From positions 1 to 64,000 of the forward strand of contig NZ_JAAGWK010000037.1 in NCBI RefSeq assembly GCF_010685995.1: a DNA stretch of 64,000 nt, given 5' to 3'. The notes below the pieces were generated by a model. That model saw nothing but the letters and a program-made list of their open reading frames with translations. It searched no databases and had not been told where the DNA came from. This stretch comes from Goekera deserti (GTDB lineage Bacteria; Actinomycetota; Actinomycetes; Mycobacteriales; Geodermatophilaceae). Within the stretch, counting starts at the first letter, position 1, and each line of letters opens with the position of its first letter. This document shows, one piece after another, positions 25,403-34,072 of this stretch. Made by a program: the position numbers and the translations under genes.

Positions 25403-26994
25403 AGCGCCGCGGGGTAGCGGCTGTGCTCCGGGAAGTTCCCGTAGAGCAGCTCGTCGGGCGGCCCCTGGGTGACCGCCTGCACCAGCAGCGGGCCGCCGAC
25501 GAAGCAGCCCAGCCAGGACGCCCCGCGCCCGCCGAAGGCCTCGGCCCGGTCACCCCGGGAGCGCGGCTTGTTGATGCCGACCTTGAAGGCCTGGACCTCT
25601 CGGGCCAGCCGGCGGGCCTTGTCCTCGTCGTCGCAGGCCAGGCTGGCGACCAGGGCGCCGTTGGAGGCGTTCATCTGGGCCAGCAGCTCGGCCTCGGAGT
25701 CGACCACCACGATGGTGTCCACCGGGCCGAACGGCTCGGTGTGCATGAGCGCGCTCGCGCCCCCGGGAGCCAGCAGGGCGACCGGTGCGACGTAGGCGGA
25801 GGTGTCCTGCCCGGTGATGAACCGGCCCTGGGCGAGGTCGCCGCGGTACAGCGGCACCGCGCCGCGGTGCATCGCGTCCTCGACCCGGCGGTGCAGCTCC
25901 TCGGCCTTGGCGGCGCTGATCACCGGCCCGAAGTCCAGCGTGGGCAGGTCGTCGCCGTCGGACTCCACGGCGAGCGGGTGCCCGAAGCGCAGGGACTGCA
26001 CCACCGGCAGGTAGGTGGCCAGGAACCTGTCGACCAGCTCCCGCTGGACGACGTAGCGCGGGTAGGCGGTGCAGCGCTGCTTGCCGTACTCGAAGCCCTT
26101 GCGCAGGTGCGCGGCCAGCCCGTCCCAGTCGGAGAAGTCCCAGATGCCCCAGGCGTTGAGGCCCTCCTGCTCCAGCATGTGCCGCTTGCCGGTGTCCAGC
26201 AGGTTCGCCGCCACCTTCCCGCCGTTGGAGCGGCCGCCGACGAAGGCCAGCGCGCCGATCTCGGGGGAGCGCACGAGCACGCTGGACAGCTCCGCGCCGC
26301 CACCGGACAGCAGGGTGACCGGCAGCCCGGCCCGCACCATCAGCGCGTGCGCCAGGGTCAGGCAGGTCGCCCCGCCCTGGGACGGCGTCTTCGCCAGCAC
26401 GGCGTTGCCGGCCAGCAGCTGCACCAGCTCGGAGTGCACCAGCACCGACATGGGGTAGTTCCAGCTGGCGATGTTGCTCACCGGGCCGGCCAGCGGCTCC
26501 CGGCCGACGAGCATGTCGTCGATCTCCTCGACGTACCAGCGCACGCCGTCCAGGGCCCGGTCGACGTCGGCGCAGGCCAGCTTCCACGGCTTGCCGATCT
26601 CCCAGGACAGCAGCAGCGCGAGCTCGTCGCGGGCGTCGACCATCATGTCGACCGCGGCGCTCACCCGGGCCTTGCGCTCGGCCAGCGGTGTCCGGGCCCA
26701 GTCCCGGTGCGCGGCCGCTGCGGCCAGCACGGCGTGCTGCGCCTCGCCCGCCGACAGCCGGGGGAGACCGGTCAACCGGGTGCCGTCCACGGGGCTGACG
26801 AGGGGCTCGGGGTCGCCGATCGGCCGCCAGCTGCCGTCGATCAGGTTGTGCAGGCGGTCGGTGCCGAAGGCTTCCGGCGCGAGGTCGGCCGCCCTGCCCA
26901 GGACGGCGGCCCACTCCGTGCCGGGCTTCACGTGCAGGGCCGGGACCGACGGGGCCGCCGCGGGAGGGGAAGGCCGGGTCATCGAGGCTGTCAT
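25399..26994 (-). CDS. Aldehyde dehydrogenase family protein
   Basis: About 531 aa, NAD(P)-dependent oxidation of an aldehyde to an acid. Recognisable parts: NIASWNYPMSVLVHSELVQLLAGNAVLAKTPSQG (cofactor-binding), LEQEGLNAWGIWDF around the general-base Glu (usual form LELGGK), KQRCTAYPR with the probable catalytic Cys, and HTEPFGPVDTIVVVDS near the end. The active-site neighbourhood is atypical for the superfamily, so the substrate and even acylation chemistry are uncertain. ATG at 26994 is chosen; another ATG at 26982 is possible. It is coupled to the small membrane protein at 25402 and divergent from galE. Confidence 0.88.
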   Translation of the reverse strand: MTASMTRPSPPAAAPSVPALHVKPGTEWAAVLGRAADLAPEAFGTDRLHNLIDGSWRPIGDPEPLVSPVDGTRLTGLPRLSAGEAQHAVLAAAAAHRDWARTPLAERKARVSAAVDMMVDARDELALLLSWEIGKPWKLACADVDRALDGVRWYVEEIDDMLVGREPLAGPVSNIASWNYPMSVLVHSELVQLLAGNAVLAKTPSQGGATCLTLAHALMVRAGLPVTLLSGGGAELSSVLVRSPEIGALAFVGGRSNGGKVAANLLDTGKRHMLEQEGLNAWGIWDFSDWDGLAAHLRKGFEYGKQRCTAYPRYVVQRELVDRFLATYLPVVQSLRFGHPLAVESDGDDLPTLDFGPVISAAKAEELHRRVEDAMHRGAVPLYRGDLAQGRFITGQDTSAYVAPVALLAPGGASALMHTEPFGPVDTIVVVDSEAELLAQMNASNGALVASLACDDEDKARRLAREVQAFKVGINKPRSRGDRAEAFGGRGASWLGCFVGGPLLVQAVTQGPPDELLYGNFPEHSRYPAAL

Positions 26995-27077
26995 GGCCAC
27001 ACGATGCCAGCACACGCGGGCTCCCGGGGCAGTCGGCCCCACCGCACGGTCTCGGTTACCCCGTGCGGGGTACCGCC

Positions 27078-27083
27078 TACCCT
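27078..27083 (+). promoter_or_regulatory. -10-like hexamer of galE
   Basis: TACCCT ends 7 nt before the galE ATG; no Shine-Dalgarno sequence is present. Leaderless-type start inferred. Confidence 0.45.
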
Positions 27084-27090
27084 GCCCGCC

Positions 27091-28092
27091 ATGACGTGGC
27101 TGGTGACCGGGGGAGCCGGGTACATCGGGTCGCACGTGGTGCGGTCCATGACGGCGCGCGGGCTGGACGTGGTGGTGCTCGACGACCTGTCGACCGGGCT
27201 GGAGCGGCGCCTGGACGACGCCACCGTCGTGCGCGCGTCACTGCTCGACGAGTCGGCGGTCCGGGAGGTCCTCGCCCGGCACGGGGTCCGCGGGATCGTG
27301 CACCTGGCGGGCAAGAAGCAGGTCGCCGAGTCCGTGGCCCGGCCGATGCACTACTACGAGCAGAACGTCGGCGGCCTGCGCCGGCTGCTCGCCGCGGCCG
27401 CCGACGCCGACGTCGGGTCGTTCGTGTTCTCCTCCAGCGCCGCCGTCTACGGCGAGCCCGACGTCGCCCGGGTGACCGAGGACCTGCCCTGCCGGCCGGT
27501 GAACCCCTACGGCGAGACGAAGCTGGTCGGTGAGTGGATGGTGCGCGACGTCGCCCGGGCCACCGGGATGGCCTACGCCAACCTCCGCTACTTCAACGTG
27601 GTCGGGGCCGCCGACCCGGTGCTCGCCGACACCGCCGTCGCGAACCTGGTGACCCAGGTGTTCGCCCGGGTCGACGCGGGCGAGCCGCCGGCGGTCTTCG
27701 GCGGCGACTACGACACCGCGGACGGGACGTGCGTGCGGGACTTCGTGCACGTCGCCGACATCGCCTCGGCGCACGTGGCCGCCGCCTCCGCGCTGGCCGA
27801 CGGCGGGCAGCGGGCGCTCACGCTGAACCTCGGGCGGGGGGAGGAGACCACCGTCGCCGAGGTCTGTGCGGTGATCGGCACCGTGCTCGCCGGGGCGGGG
27901 GTGCCGACGCTGCCGCCGGTGGTGACCGCGCGGCGCCCCGGCGACCCGGCCCGGGTGGTCGCCGACGTGCGGCGCGCGGAGAGTGCGCTGGGATGGCGGG
28001 CCGAGCGGGACCTCGTGGACATGGTCGCCTCGGCGTGGGCCGGGTGGTGCGCCCACCGGGCCGAGCCGGCGGCGGACCAGCCGGAGGGCTGA
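27091..28092 (+). CDS. galE: UDP-glucose 4-epimerase GalE
   Basis: 333 aa extended SDR enzyme that interconverts UDP-glucose and UDP-galactose using bound NAD. N-terminal dinucleotide site TGGAGYIGSH, DDLSTG, HLAGKKQVAESVARP (family form HFAGLKAVGESV), catalytic region FSSSAAVYGEP and the Tyr-x-x-x-Lys motif in NPYGETK, and RYFNVVGA. C-terminal substrate part includes FGGDYDTADGTCVRDFVHV. The longer upstream open frame is antisense to the aldehyde dehydrogenase and not used. It would supply UDP-galactose for cell-wall or exopolysaccharide synthesis. Confidence 0.94.
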   Translation: MTWLVTGGAGYIGSHVVRSMTARGLDVVVLDDLSTGLERRLDDATVVRASLLDESAVREVLARHGVRGIVHLAGKKQVAESVARPMHYYEQNVGGLRRLLAAAADADVGSFVFSSSAAVYGEPDVARVTEDLPCRPVNPYGETKLVGEWMVRDVARATGMAYANLRYFNVVGAADPVLADTAVANLVTQVFARVDAGEPPAVFGGDYDTADGTCVRDFVHVADIASAHVAAASALADGGQRALTLNLGRGEETTVAEVCAVIGTVLAGAGVPTLPPVVTARRPGDPARVVADVRRAESALGWRAERDLVDMVASAWAGWCAHRAEPAADQPEG

Positions 28093-28193
28093 CCAACGGC
28101 CGTCCCTCGCCGCCGTGCGCGACGGAGTCCAGGACCGACGGTCAGGGCCGGGCGGTGGTCAGGGTCGAGCGGTGGTGTGCGGGTCGAGGGCGG

Positions 28194-28532
28194 TCAGTGC
28201 ACGCGGGCCGTGCGGGGCCGGGGGCCGGCGGGACGCAGGCCGCGCGGCCGGACGCACCCGCGGCGGCGGCCGCGGACCCGGCGGGAGCGCAGCCGCATCG
28301 GGGCACCGGAGTGGGCGAAGGCGTGCAGCGCAGGGACGACGTCGGGGCACCGGTCCTCGAGCGGGGCGTCCAGCGGGTCGGTCCCGGTGCCGACGGGTCC
28401 ACGCGTCCTGTCCGGCACCACGGCAGCGGTCCGCTCCGGGGTGCGCACCCGGCGGCGCGGCCGGCGTCCGGCCGCGTCGAGCAGCAGCCAGGACAGGGTG
28501 ATGCAGCAGGCGAGCAGCAGGGTCCCGGTCAC
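28194..28532 (-). CDS. Hypothetical single-helix membrane protein
   Basis: 112 aa from a GTG at 28532. A short hydrophobic helix at the N-terminus (GTLLLACCITLSWLLLDAAG) is followed by an Arg-rich cytosolic tail with a mid part DAPLEDRCPDVVPALHAFAHSG. No family recognised. The weak ribosome-binding context and the Arg/Pro-rich tail leave doubt that it is translated. It is downstream of, and on the same strand as, the LCP gene. Confidence 0.4.
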   Translation of the reverse strand: MTGTLLLACCITLSWLLLDAAGRRPRRRVRTPERTAAVVPDRTRGPVGTGTDPLDAPLEDRCPDVVPALHAFAHSGAPMRLRSRRVRGRRRGCVRPRGLRPAGPRPRTARVH

Positions 28533-28636
28533 AGGGACGTGATCGGCGGCTCCGGTGGGGGCCTTGACCGCTGACCGCACCGCCCCACCCGACCGGGGGG
28601 GGACCGAGCTGTCCGGCGCACCGGCGGCAGGCCGGG

Positions 28637-30238
28637 TCAGCCGCCCCTGGTCGGCGGCTGGCCCGCGGCGATGGCCGCCTGGGCGGCGACCGGGTCGTAG
28701 GCGCACACGTTCGACACGTCGTCGCCCACGGCACCGGTCGGCGCGGGCGCCGGGGTCGTCGGCACGGCTGCCGGTGTCGGCGCCGTCGTCGTCGGTGCGG
28801 TGGTGGGTGCGGTCGTGCCGCCCGGGCCGGTGGGAGCAGCCGTGTCGGCGCCGAGGGCCTGCTGCACCAGCGAGCGGATCCGCGGGTAGTCCGGGTAGGC
28901 CGGGTCGATCACCGTGTCATCGAACACGACGCTGCGGATGCCGGCGTCCTTGACCAGGAAGGCCAGGTCGACGAAGTCCGAGAGCACCGCCTGCGGGATG
29001 TCGGTGCTGACGATCTGGGCCGTGGTGGCGGCCAGCCGCTGGTACTGGCTGAGCAGCGTCACCGGGTCCGCGGCGGCGACGATGGCGTCCAGCACGCAGC
29101 GCTGGCGGTCCATCCGCTGGTAGTCCGAGAGCCCGAAGCGCCCGCGGGCGAAGTCGAGCGCCCGCGGGCCGCTCATCGTCTGGTCCGGGCCGGGGGCGAT
29201 GTAGGAGTCGGGCAGGATGCCGCGCGTCGGTTCACCGCCGACCGGTACGTAGTAGTTGACGTTCACCGTGATGCCGCCCAGGGCGTCCACCAGCTGGCTG
29301 AAGCCGTCCAGGTTGACCAGCACGAAGTAGTCGATCGGCAGCCCCAGCGCCTCGCCGACCCCGAGCTTGAGCCAGTCGGCGCCGGGGTCGCTGCTGGGCC
29401 CCAGGGCGTCGGGGTACGTCGCCGGGCCGTTGCGGTAGACGGCGTTCAGCAGGCCCTCGCTCTCCGAGGCGCCGACGAACCCCCGGGGGTACAGCGCGGC
29501 GAGCGGGCTGCTCGCCGGGAAGGGCAGGTTCTCCAGGTTGCGCGGCAGGCTGAACAGCGTCGTCCGGCCGGTCGCGGTCTCGATGCTGGCCACGATCACC
29601 GTGTCGGTGCGCACGCCCTCGCGCCCGGCGCCGCCGTCCCCGCCCAGCAGCAGGACGTTGACCCGCTCCTTGTCCCCGAAGGGGTCGGCCGCGTCCGGCG
29701 GCGGCACGATGGTCGCGCTCTGCCGGTCGTCGGCGAACACGGAGTCGATCAGCCCGCGCTGGGTGTTGGCCAGGCGCACCCCGGCCACCGACGGCGCCAC
29801 CACGGCGCCCACGAGCAGCAGCACCACCAAGGTGCCGACCGCGTGCTGCCAGCCGCGCGCGCGGCGCGGCAGCAGCATCCGGTAGCCGGCGAGCACGACG
29901 ATGACCCACAGCGTCGCGGCGGCGACGATCGCGGCCACCAGCCAGGTCAGCTGCGTGGGGTCGACCGAGGCGCGCACCGCGGTGCGGCGCCCGGCCGTGG
30001 CCAGCCAGACGGCGCCGGCGACGACCAGCAGGAAGACCGTGAGGGTGACCAGCCCGAGCCGGCGTCGCCCGGCGGCCAGGAACGCGACCCCCGGGACGAC
30101 GGCACCGAGCACGGTCAGGCCGACGGCCCGGCCGAACGACGGTGCCACGTGCCGGCCGCCGACGCCGGTGCTGCCCTCGGCGGGGCCGGCACCGGCCGGC
30201 GGCCGGTCGGGTGCCGGCGTCTGCTCGTCGCGGGTCAC
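28637..30238 (-). CDS. LytR-CpsA-Psr (LCP) family cell-wall ligase
   Basis: About 533 aa. LCP enzymes transfer lipid-linked glycopolymers (arabinogalactan, teichoic-type) onto peptidoglycan outside the membrane. The N-terminus has four membrane helices (about 45-180), an unusual number for the family. The LCP domain (about 205-400) follows with VNVLLLGGDGG, VRTDTVIVASI, TLFSLPRNLENLP, VDALGGITVNV and FARGRFGLSDYQRMDRQRCVL, carrying the conserved Asp/Arg residues. A Thr/Pro/Ala-rich stretch (about 470-505) probably spans the wall. GTG start at 30238. It is divergent from the desaturase gene. Confidence 0.9.
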   Translation of the reverse strand: MTRDEQTPAPDRPPAGAGPAEGSTGVGGRHVAPSFGRAVGLTVLGAVVPGVAFLAAGRRRLGLVTLTVFLLVVAGAVWLATAGRRTAVRASVDPTQLTWLVAAIVAAATLWVIVVLAGYRMLLPRRARGWQHAVGTLVVLLLVGAVVAPSVAGVRLANTQRGLIDSVFADDRQSATIVPPPDAADPFGDKERVNVLLLGGDGGAGREGVRTDTVIVASIETATGRTTLFSLPRNLENLPFPASSPLAALYPRGFVGASESEGLLNAVYRNGPATYPDALGPSSDPGADWLKLGVGEALGLPIDYFVLVNLDGFSQLVDALGGITVNVNYYVPVGGEPTRGILPDSYIAPGPDQTMSGPRALDFARGRFGLSDYQRMDRQRCVLDAIVAAADPVTLLSQYQRLAATTAQIVSTDIPQAVLSDFVDLAFLVKDAGIRSVVFDDTVIDPAYPDYPRIRSLVQQALGADTAAPTGPGGTTAPTTAPTTTAPTPAAVPTTPAPAPTGAVGDDVSNVCAYDPVAAQAAIAAGQPPTRGG

Positions 30239-30504
30239 GCCCACGACGCCGTCCTGGTCCTGGTCATCCCGACCATGGTCGCACCGTCGGCGCGCCGAGG
30301 CCGACTCGCCGAGGACCACGGACCCCGATCGAGGTGCACGCCACGCGCCGGGCGGGCGCGTACCGACGCGGCGGCAGCAGGCGGTGATCCGGCGGTCACC
30401 GCAGGCATGGGGTGACCGGCCGCGGGTACTGACCTCGTTGGCACCCAACCACCTGCTGCGCCGTACCGTGGCCTGCAGGAAGGTCCCGCTCACCAGGAGG
30501 TACC

Positions 30505-31464
30505 GTGTCCGATCCCTCGCAGACAGACCTGCTCCGGGAGCTCGAGCCGGTCGTCGAGAAGAACCTGGACCGGCACATCTCCATGGCCCAGGAGTGGCAC
30601 CCGCACGACTACGTCCCGTGGTCGCAGGGGCGCGACTTCGCCTTCCTCGGCGGTGAGGACTGGGCGCCGGAGCAGTCCCGGCTGGACGAGACGGCGAAGG
30701 CCGCGCTCATCACGAACCTGCTGACCGAGGACAACCTGCCCAGCTACCACCGGGAGATCGCCACCAACTTCGGCACCGACGGCGCCTGGGGCACCTGGGT
30801 CGGCCGCTGGACCGCCGAGGAGAACCGGCACGGCATCGCGCTGCGCGACTACCTCGTCGTCACCCGCGGCGTCGACCCCGTGGAGCTCGAGCGTGCCCGG
30901 ATGGACTACATGACCTCGGGTTACGACTCCGGGGACAAGACCGCACTGGAGGCCGTCGCCTACGTGTCCTTCCAGGAGCTGGCCACCCGGGTGAGCCACC
31001 GGAACACCGGCAAGGCCACCGGCGACCCGATCGCGGACAAGCTGCTCGCCCGGATCGCCAAGGACGAGAACCTGCACATGGTCTTCTACCGGAACCTGGT
31101 CGCGGCGGCCTTCGACATCGCGCCGGACGACACCATGAAGGCCGTGACCAAGGAGGTCGTCGGCTTCGAGATGCCCGGCGCCACCATGGCCGGCTTCCGG
31201 AAGAACTCGGTGATCATCGCCAAGGCCGGGATCTACGACCTGCGACTGCACCACGACGACGTCGTCTCGCCCGTCCTGCGGGCGTGGAACGTCTTCGAGC
31301 GCACCGACCTCGGCCCCGAGGGCGAGGCCGCCCGCGACGAGCTCGCGGCGTTCATGGACGGCCTGGACGCCCAGGCCACCAAGTTCGTGGAGAGCCGGGA
31401 GCGGATGCGCGCCCGCATGCAGGCCCGCTCCGACGAGAGAATCCGCCCCCTCGCCCAGGCCTGA
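30505..31464 (+). CDS. Acyl-[acyl-carrier-protein] desaturase (DesA type)
   Basis: 319 aa soluble di-iron ferritin-like enzyme that desaturates acyl-ACP. The two iron-ligand motifs are present: EENRHG (residues 105-110) and KDENLHMVF in the second half; DNLPSYHREI supplies earlier ligands. Length and motifs match the mycobacterial DesA1/DesA2 family (stearoyl-ACP desaturase superfamily). GTG start with a strong AGGAGG 4 nt upstream. Product is probably a monounsaturated fatty acid for membrane lipids; chain length and double-bond position cannot be read from sequence. Confidence 0.93.
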   Translation: MSDPSQTDLLRELEPVVEKNLDRHISMAQEWHPHDYVPWSQGRDFAFLGGEDWAPEQSRLDETAKAALITNLLTEDNLPSYHREIATNFGTDGAWGTWVGRWTAEENRHGIALRDYLVVTRGVDPVELERARMDYMTSGYDSGDKTALEAVAYVSFQELATRVSHRNTGKATGDPIADKLLARIAKDENLHMVFYRNLVAAAFDIAPDDTMKAVTKEVVGFEMPGATMAGFRKNSVIIAKAGIYDLRLHHDDVVSPVLRAWNVFERTDLGPEGEAARDELAAFMDGLDAQATKFVESRERMRARMQARSDERIRPLAQA

Positions 31465-31467
31465 GCC

Positions 31468-31492
31468 CAGCGTTGATCAGCTCAGCTGATCA
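31468..31492. repeat. TGATCA palindromic repeat, copy 1
   Basis: CAGCGT followed by TGATCAGCT-C-AGCTGATCA, a palindrome with 9-bp arms and one central base. Copy 2 (31530-31554) is identical over all 25 bases. It begins 4 nt after the desaturase stop. Confidence 0.95.
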
Positions 31493-31507
31493 CAGTCCCG
31501 CCGAGCT

Positions 31508-31521
31508 CACCAACGTTGGTG
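31508..31521. repeat. CACCAACGTTGGTG palindrome between the two TGATCA repeats
   Basis: A 14-bp perfect palindrome lying midway between the two identical repeats, giving a symmetrical three-palindrome array. Confidence 0.9.
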
Positions 31522-31529
31522 CCTGCGGC

Positions 31530-31554
31530 CAGCGTTGATCAGCTCAGCTGATCA
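31530..31554. repeat. TGATCA palindromic repeat, copy 2
   Basis: Exact second copy of the 25-bp sequence at 31468-31492, in the same orientation. It ends 13 nt before the -10-like TAGGGT of the exonuclease gene, so the array lies in the promoter region as well as in the desaturase 3' region. Confidence 0.95.
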
Positions 31555-31567
31555 AGGCTGGCCCGCC

Positions 31568-31573
31568 TAGGGT
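31568..31573 (+). promoter_or_regulatory. -10-like hexamer of the exonuclease III gene
   Basis: TAGGGT lies 8 nt before the GTG at 31582; no Shine-Dalgarno sequence. Leaderless start inferred. Confidence 0.5.
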
Positions 31574-31581
31574 GGGTTCCC

Positions 31582-32385
31582 GTGCGCCTCGCCACCTGGA
31601 ACGTCAACAGCATCCGCAGCCGGGTCGACCGGGTCGCCGCCTGGCTGGAGCGCCAGGACGTCGACGTCCTGGCGCTGCAGGAGACCAAGTGCAAGGACGA
31701 CCAGTTCCCGGAGGAACGGTTCACCGCGCTCGGGTACCAGGTGGCGCACGTGGGGCTGAACCAGTGGAACGGCGTCGCGCTGCTCTCCCGGGTGGGCCTG
31801 GACGACGTCCAGGTGGGGTTCCCCGGCCAGCCGACCTGGTCGGCCAAGGAGGGCGTGGAGCCCGCCGTGGAGGCCCGCGCCATCGGCGCGACCTGCGGCG
31901 GGGTGCGGGTGTGGAGCCTGTACGTGCCCAACGGGCGCCAGCTCGGCGACCCGCACCTGGACTACAAGCTGGCCTGGCTGGAGGCCCTGCGGGTGACCGC
32001 GGGGGAGTGGCTCGCGCAGGACGCCGAGGCCCAGGTCGCGCTGGTGGGGGACTGGAACATCGCCCCGCAGGACGACGACGTGTGGGACATGTCGGTGTTC
32101 AGCCACTCCACCCACGTGTCCCCGCCCGAGCGGGCCGCCTTCCGGGCGGTGGTGGAGGCCGGCTACACCGACGTGGTGCGCCCGCACGCGCCCGGCCCCG
32201 GCGTCTACACGTACTGGGACTACACCCAGCTGCGCTTCCCGCGGCGGGAGGGCATGCGGATCGACTTCGTGCTCGGCTCCCCTGCGCTCACCCGCCGGGT
32301 CAGCGGTGCGCTGATCGACCGGCAGGAGCGCAAGGGCAAGGGCGCCAGCGACCACGCGCCGGTGGTCGTCGAGCTGGGGGAGTGA
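31582..32385 (+). CDS. xth: Exodeoxyribonuclease III / AP endonuclease
   Basis: 267 aa DNase-I-fold repair nuclease that cuts at abasic sites and has 3'-5' exonuclease activity. Motifs: LATWNVNSIRSR at the N-terminus, LALQETKCKDD (metal-binding Glu), RAIGATCGGVRVWSLYVPNGR, VGDWNIAPQDDDVWD (Asp/Asn pair), YTYWDYTQLRFPRREGMRIDFVLGS, and KGASDHAPVVVEL with the catalytic Asp-His. Length is normal for the ExoA/XthA group. GTG start with a -10-like hexamer 8 nt away. It ends 7 nt before the convergent permease gene. Confidence 0.95.
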   Translation: MRLATWNVNSIRSRVDRVAAWLERQDVDVLALQETKCKDDQFPEERFTALGYQVAHVGLNQWNGVALLSRVGLDDVQVGFPGQPTWSAKEGVEPAVEARAIGATCGGVRVWSLYVPNGRQLGDPHLDYKLAWLEALRVTAGEWLAQDAEAQVALVGDWNIAPQDDDVWDMSVFSHSTHVSPPERAAFRAVVEAGYTDVVRPHAPGPGVYTYWDYTQLRFPRREGMRIDFVLGSPALTRRVSGALIDRQERKGKGASDHAPVVVELGE

Positions 32386-32392
32386 GCCTCGC

Positions 32393-33949
32393 TCAGGTCG
32401 TCGACCGCTCGGCCGGCTCGACCGGGCGCGACCGGGCGACGTGCCGCCGTCCGGCGGTCCAGAACGCGGTGGCGATGCCGACGAAGACGGCCAGCGGCAC
32501 CAGCTCGGTGAGCAGGTAGAGCCACTTCTCGTCCTGCGCCCAGCCGTCGAGCCGGTAGTCCTCGCCGAACCACTCGTCGCCCAGGCCGGGGAAGAGCAGC
32601 TGCACGGTGGCGAAGGCGATCCAGGCCGAGGAGACCACGGTGAGCAGCCCCAGGGCGGGCGCGCGGTAGGGGCGCGGCCGGTCGGGGTCGGCGCGGCGCA
32701 GCTTCCAGGCCGCCGGGAAGATGCCCAGGTAGGAGATCAGCGTGGTGGAGATGGCCAGCGCCAGCACGACGCCGAAGAACTTGCCCAGGTCACCGTCGGT
32801 GATCTCGGTGGCGGCCACGAACACCACGCTGGCCAGCACGCCGGAGAGCACGTTGACCCGCAGCGGGGTGCCGAAGCGGGCGGAGAACGCCCCCAGGTAG
32901 CGCGGGCCGGCGCCGTCGTAGCAGGAGACGGCCAGCGTGCGGTCCGAGCCCATGATCCAGGTGAGCCCGGACGTGAAGGCGACCAGCGCGACCAGGGCGC
33001 CGAGCAGGTACCCGACGCCGGTGCCGAAGCCGCTGAGGGTGGCGGTCACCGTGCCGTCGGGGGCGGTGGTCACCTCGCCGCCGAAGACGGTGAGCGACTG
33101 CCGGATCGCCTCGGGGAACCCGGACAGCCCGCTGGCCTGATCCGTGGGCAGCACCAGCAGGATGCCGAGCAGCGGGATGCCGTACAGCAGCCCGGTGGCG
33201 ACGACGGACTTCCGGATGCCGGCCGGGACGTCCTTCGCGGCGTCCGTCATCTCCTCGCCGGCCGCGCTGGGCAGCTCGAAGCCGACCAGGCTGAACAGCA
33301 CCAGGGGCACCAGCGCCACGAACCCGCTGAAGCTCGGTCCGTACTCGGCGAGGCTGGGCCCGTCGAAGCCGTTCTCGGCCCCGTAGGCGACCACCAGCAC
33401 GCTGAACACGCCGAGCAGCAGGAACCGGGCCAGCGCCCCGATGGTGGCCACCCACTTGCCGACCCGGAAGGACAGGATCGCGAACAGCGTCCCGGCCCAG
33501 ATGAACACCCCGGCGAACACGTAGGTGAACGGCGTGGAGAAGTCCTCGCCGCCGTTGTAGAAGACCACCAGCCCGCCCAGCGCGGTGCCGACCAGCGTGC
33601 CGCCCATCCACACCGGGTTGGTGACCCAGTAGAAGAAGTTGTTCACCGCCCCGGCGAGGTGGCCGAAGGCCATCCGCACCCACACGTACGGCCCGCCCTC
33701 GGCGGGGTACGCAGCACCCAGCTCGGCCAGCAGCATCGACGACGGCACCGCGAACAGCAGCAGGCAGATCAGCAGCCAGCTGAAGCCCTCGCCGCCGACC
33801 GTGGCCAGGGTGCCCAGCCCGTCGATCCCGACCAGGGTGCAGACGAGGAAGAAGAAGATGTCCACCCGGCCGAAGTGCTGCTGGAGCTTCGACCTCTCCT
33901 CGGCCGCGCCGGCCGGCTCGACCTGCTCCGGGTCAAACGTCATCGTCAT
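32393..33949 (-). CDS. APC-family amino acid permease
   Basis: 518 aa with about 12 membrane helices. The first region FFFLVCTLVGIDGLGTLATVGGEGFSW and PAEGGPYVWVRMAFG match the APC superfamily substrate-binding helices (unwound helix 1 GIG-like and EGGxYxW). It probably exchanges or imports amino acids or amines by proton coupling; the substrate is open. GGAGGTG precedes the ATG at 33949. Cytosolic C-terminal tail is Arg-rich. It is convergent with the exonuclease gene and divergent from the radical SAM gene at 34073. Confidence 0.9.
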   Translation of the reverse strand: MTMTFDPEQVEPAGAAEERSKLQQHFGRVDIFFFLVCTLVGIDGLGTLATVGGEGFSWLLICLLLFAVPSSMLLAELGAAYPAEGGPYVWVRMAFGHLAGAVNNFFYWVTNPVWMGGTLVGTALGGLVVFYNGGEDFSTPFTYVFAGVFIWAGTLFAILSFRVGKWVATIGALARFLLLGVFSVLVVAYGAENGFDGPSLAEYGPSFSGFVALVPLVLFSLVGFELPSAAGEEMTDAAKDVPAGIRKSVVATGLLYGIPLLGILLVLPTDQASGLSGFPEAIRQSLTVFGGEVTTAPDGTVTATLSGFGTGVGYLLGALVALVAFTSGLTWIMGSDRTLAVSCYDGAGPRYLGAFSARFGTPLRVNVLSGVLASVVFVAATEITDGDLGKFFGVVLALAISTTLISYLGIFPAAWKLRRADPDRPRPYRAPALGLLTVVSSAWIAFATVQLLFPGLGDEWFGEDYRLDGWAQDEKWLYLLTELVPLAVFVGIATAFWTAGRRHVARSRPVEPAERSTT

Positions 33950-34072
33950 GGTCGAGCCACCTCCGCACCGGGAACCGTTGCGTGGAGCATCGGTGACGCA
34001 CGTTTCCGTCGTGTGACCCGGCACGCACGGTGTGCGGGAGGGCCCGCTCCGGGCGGCGTGTTGTCCTCGGTG

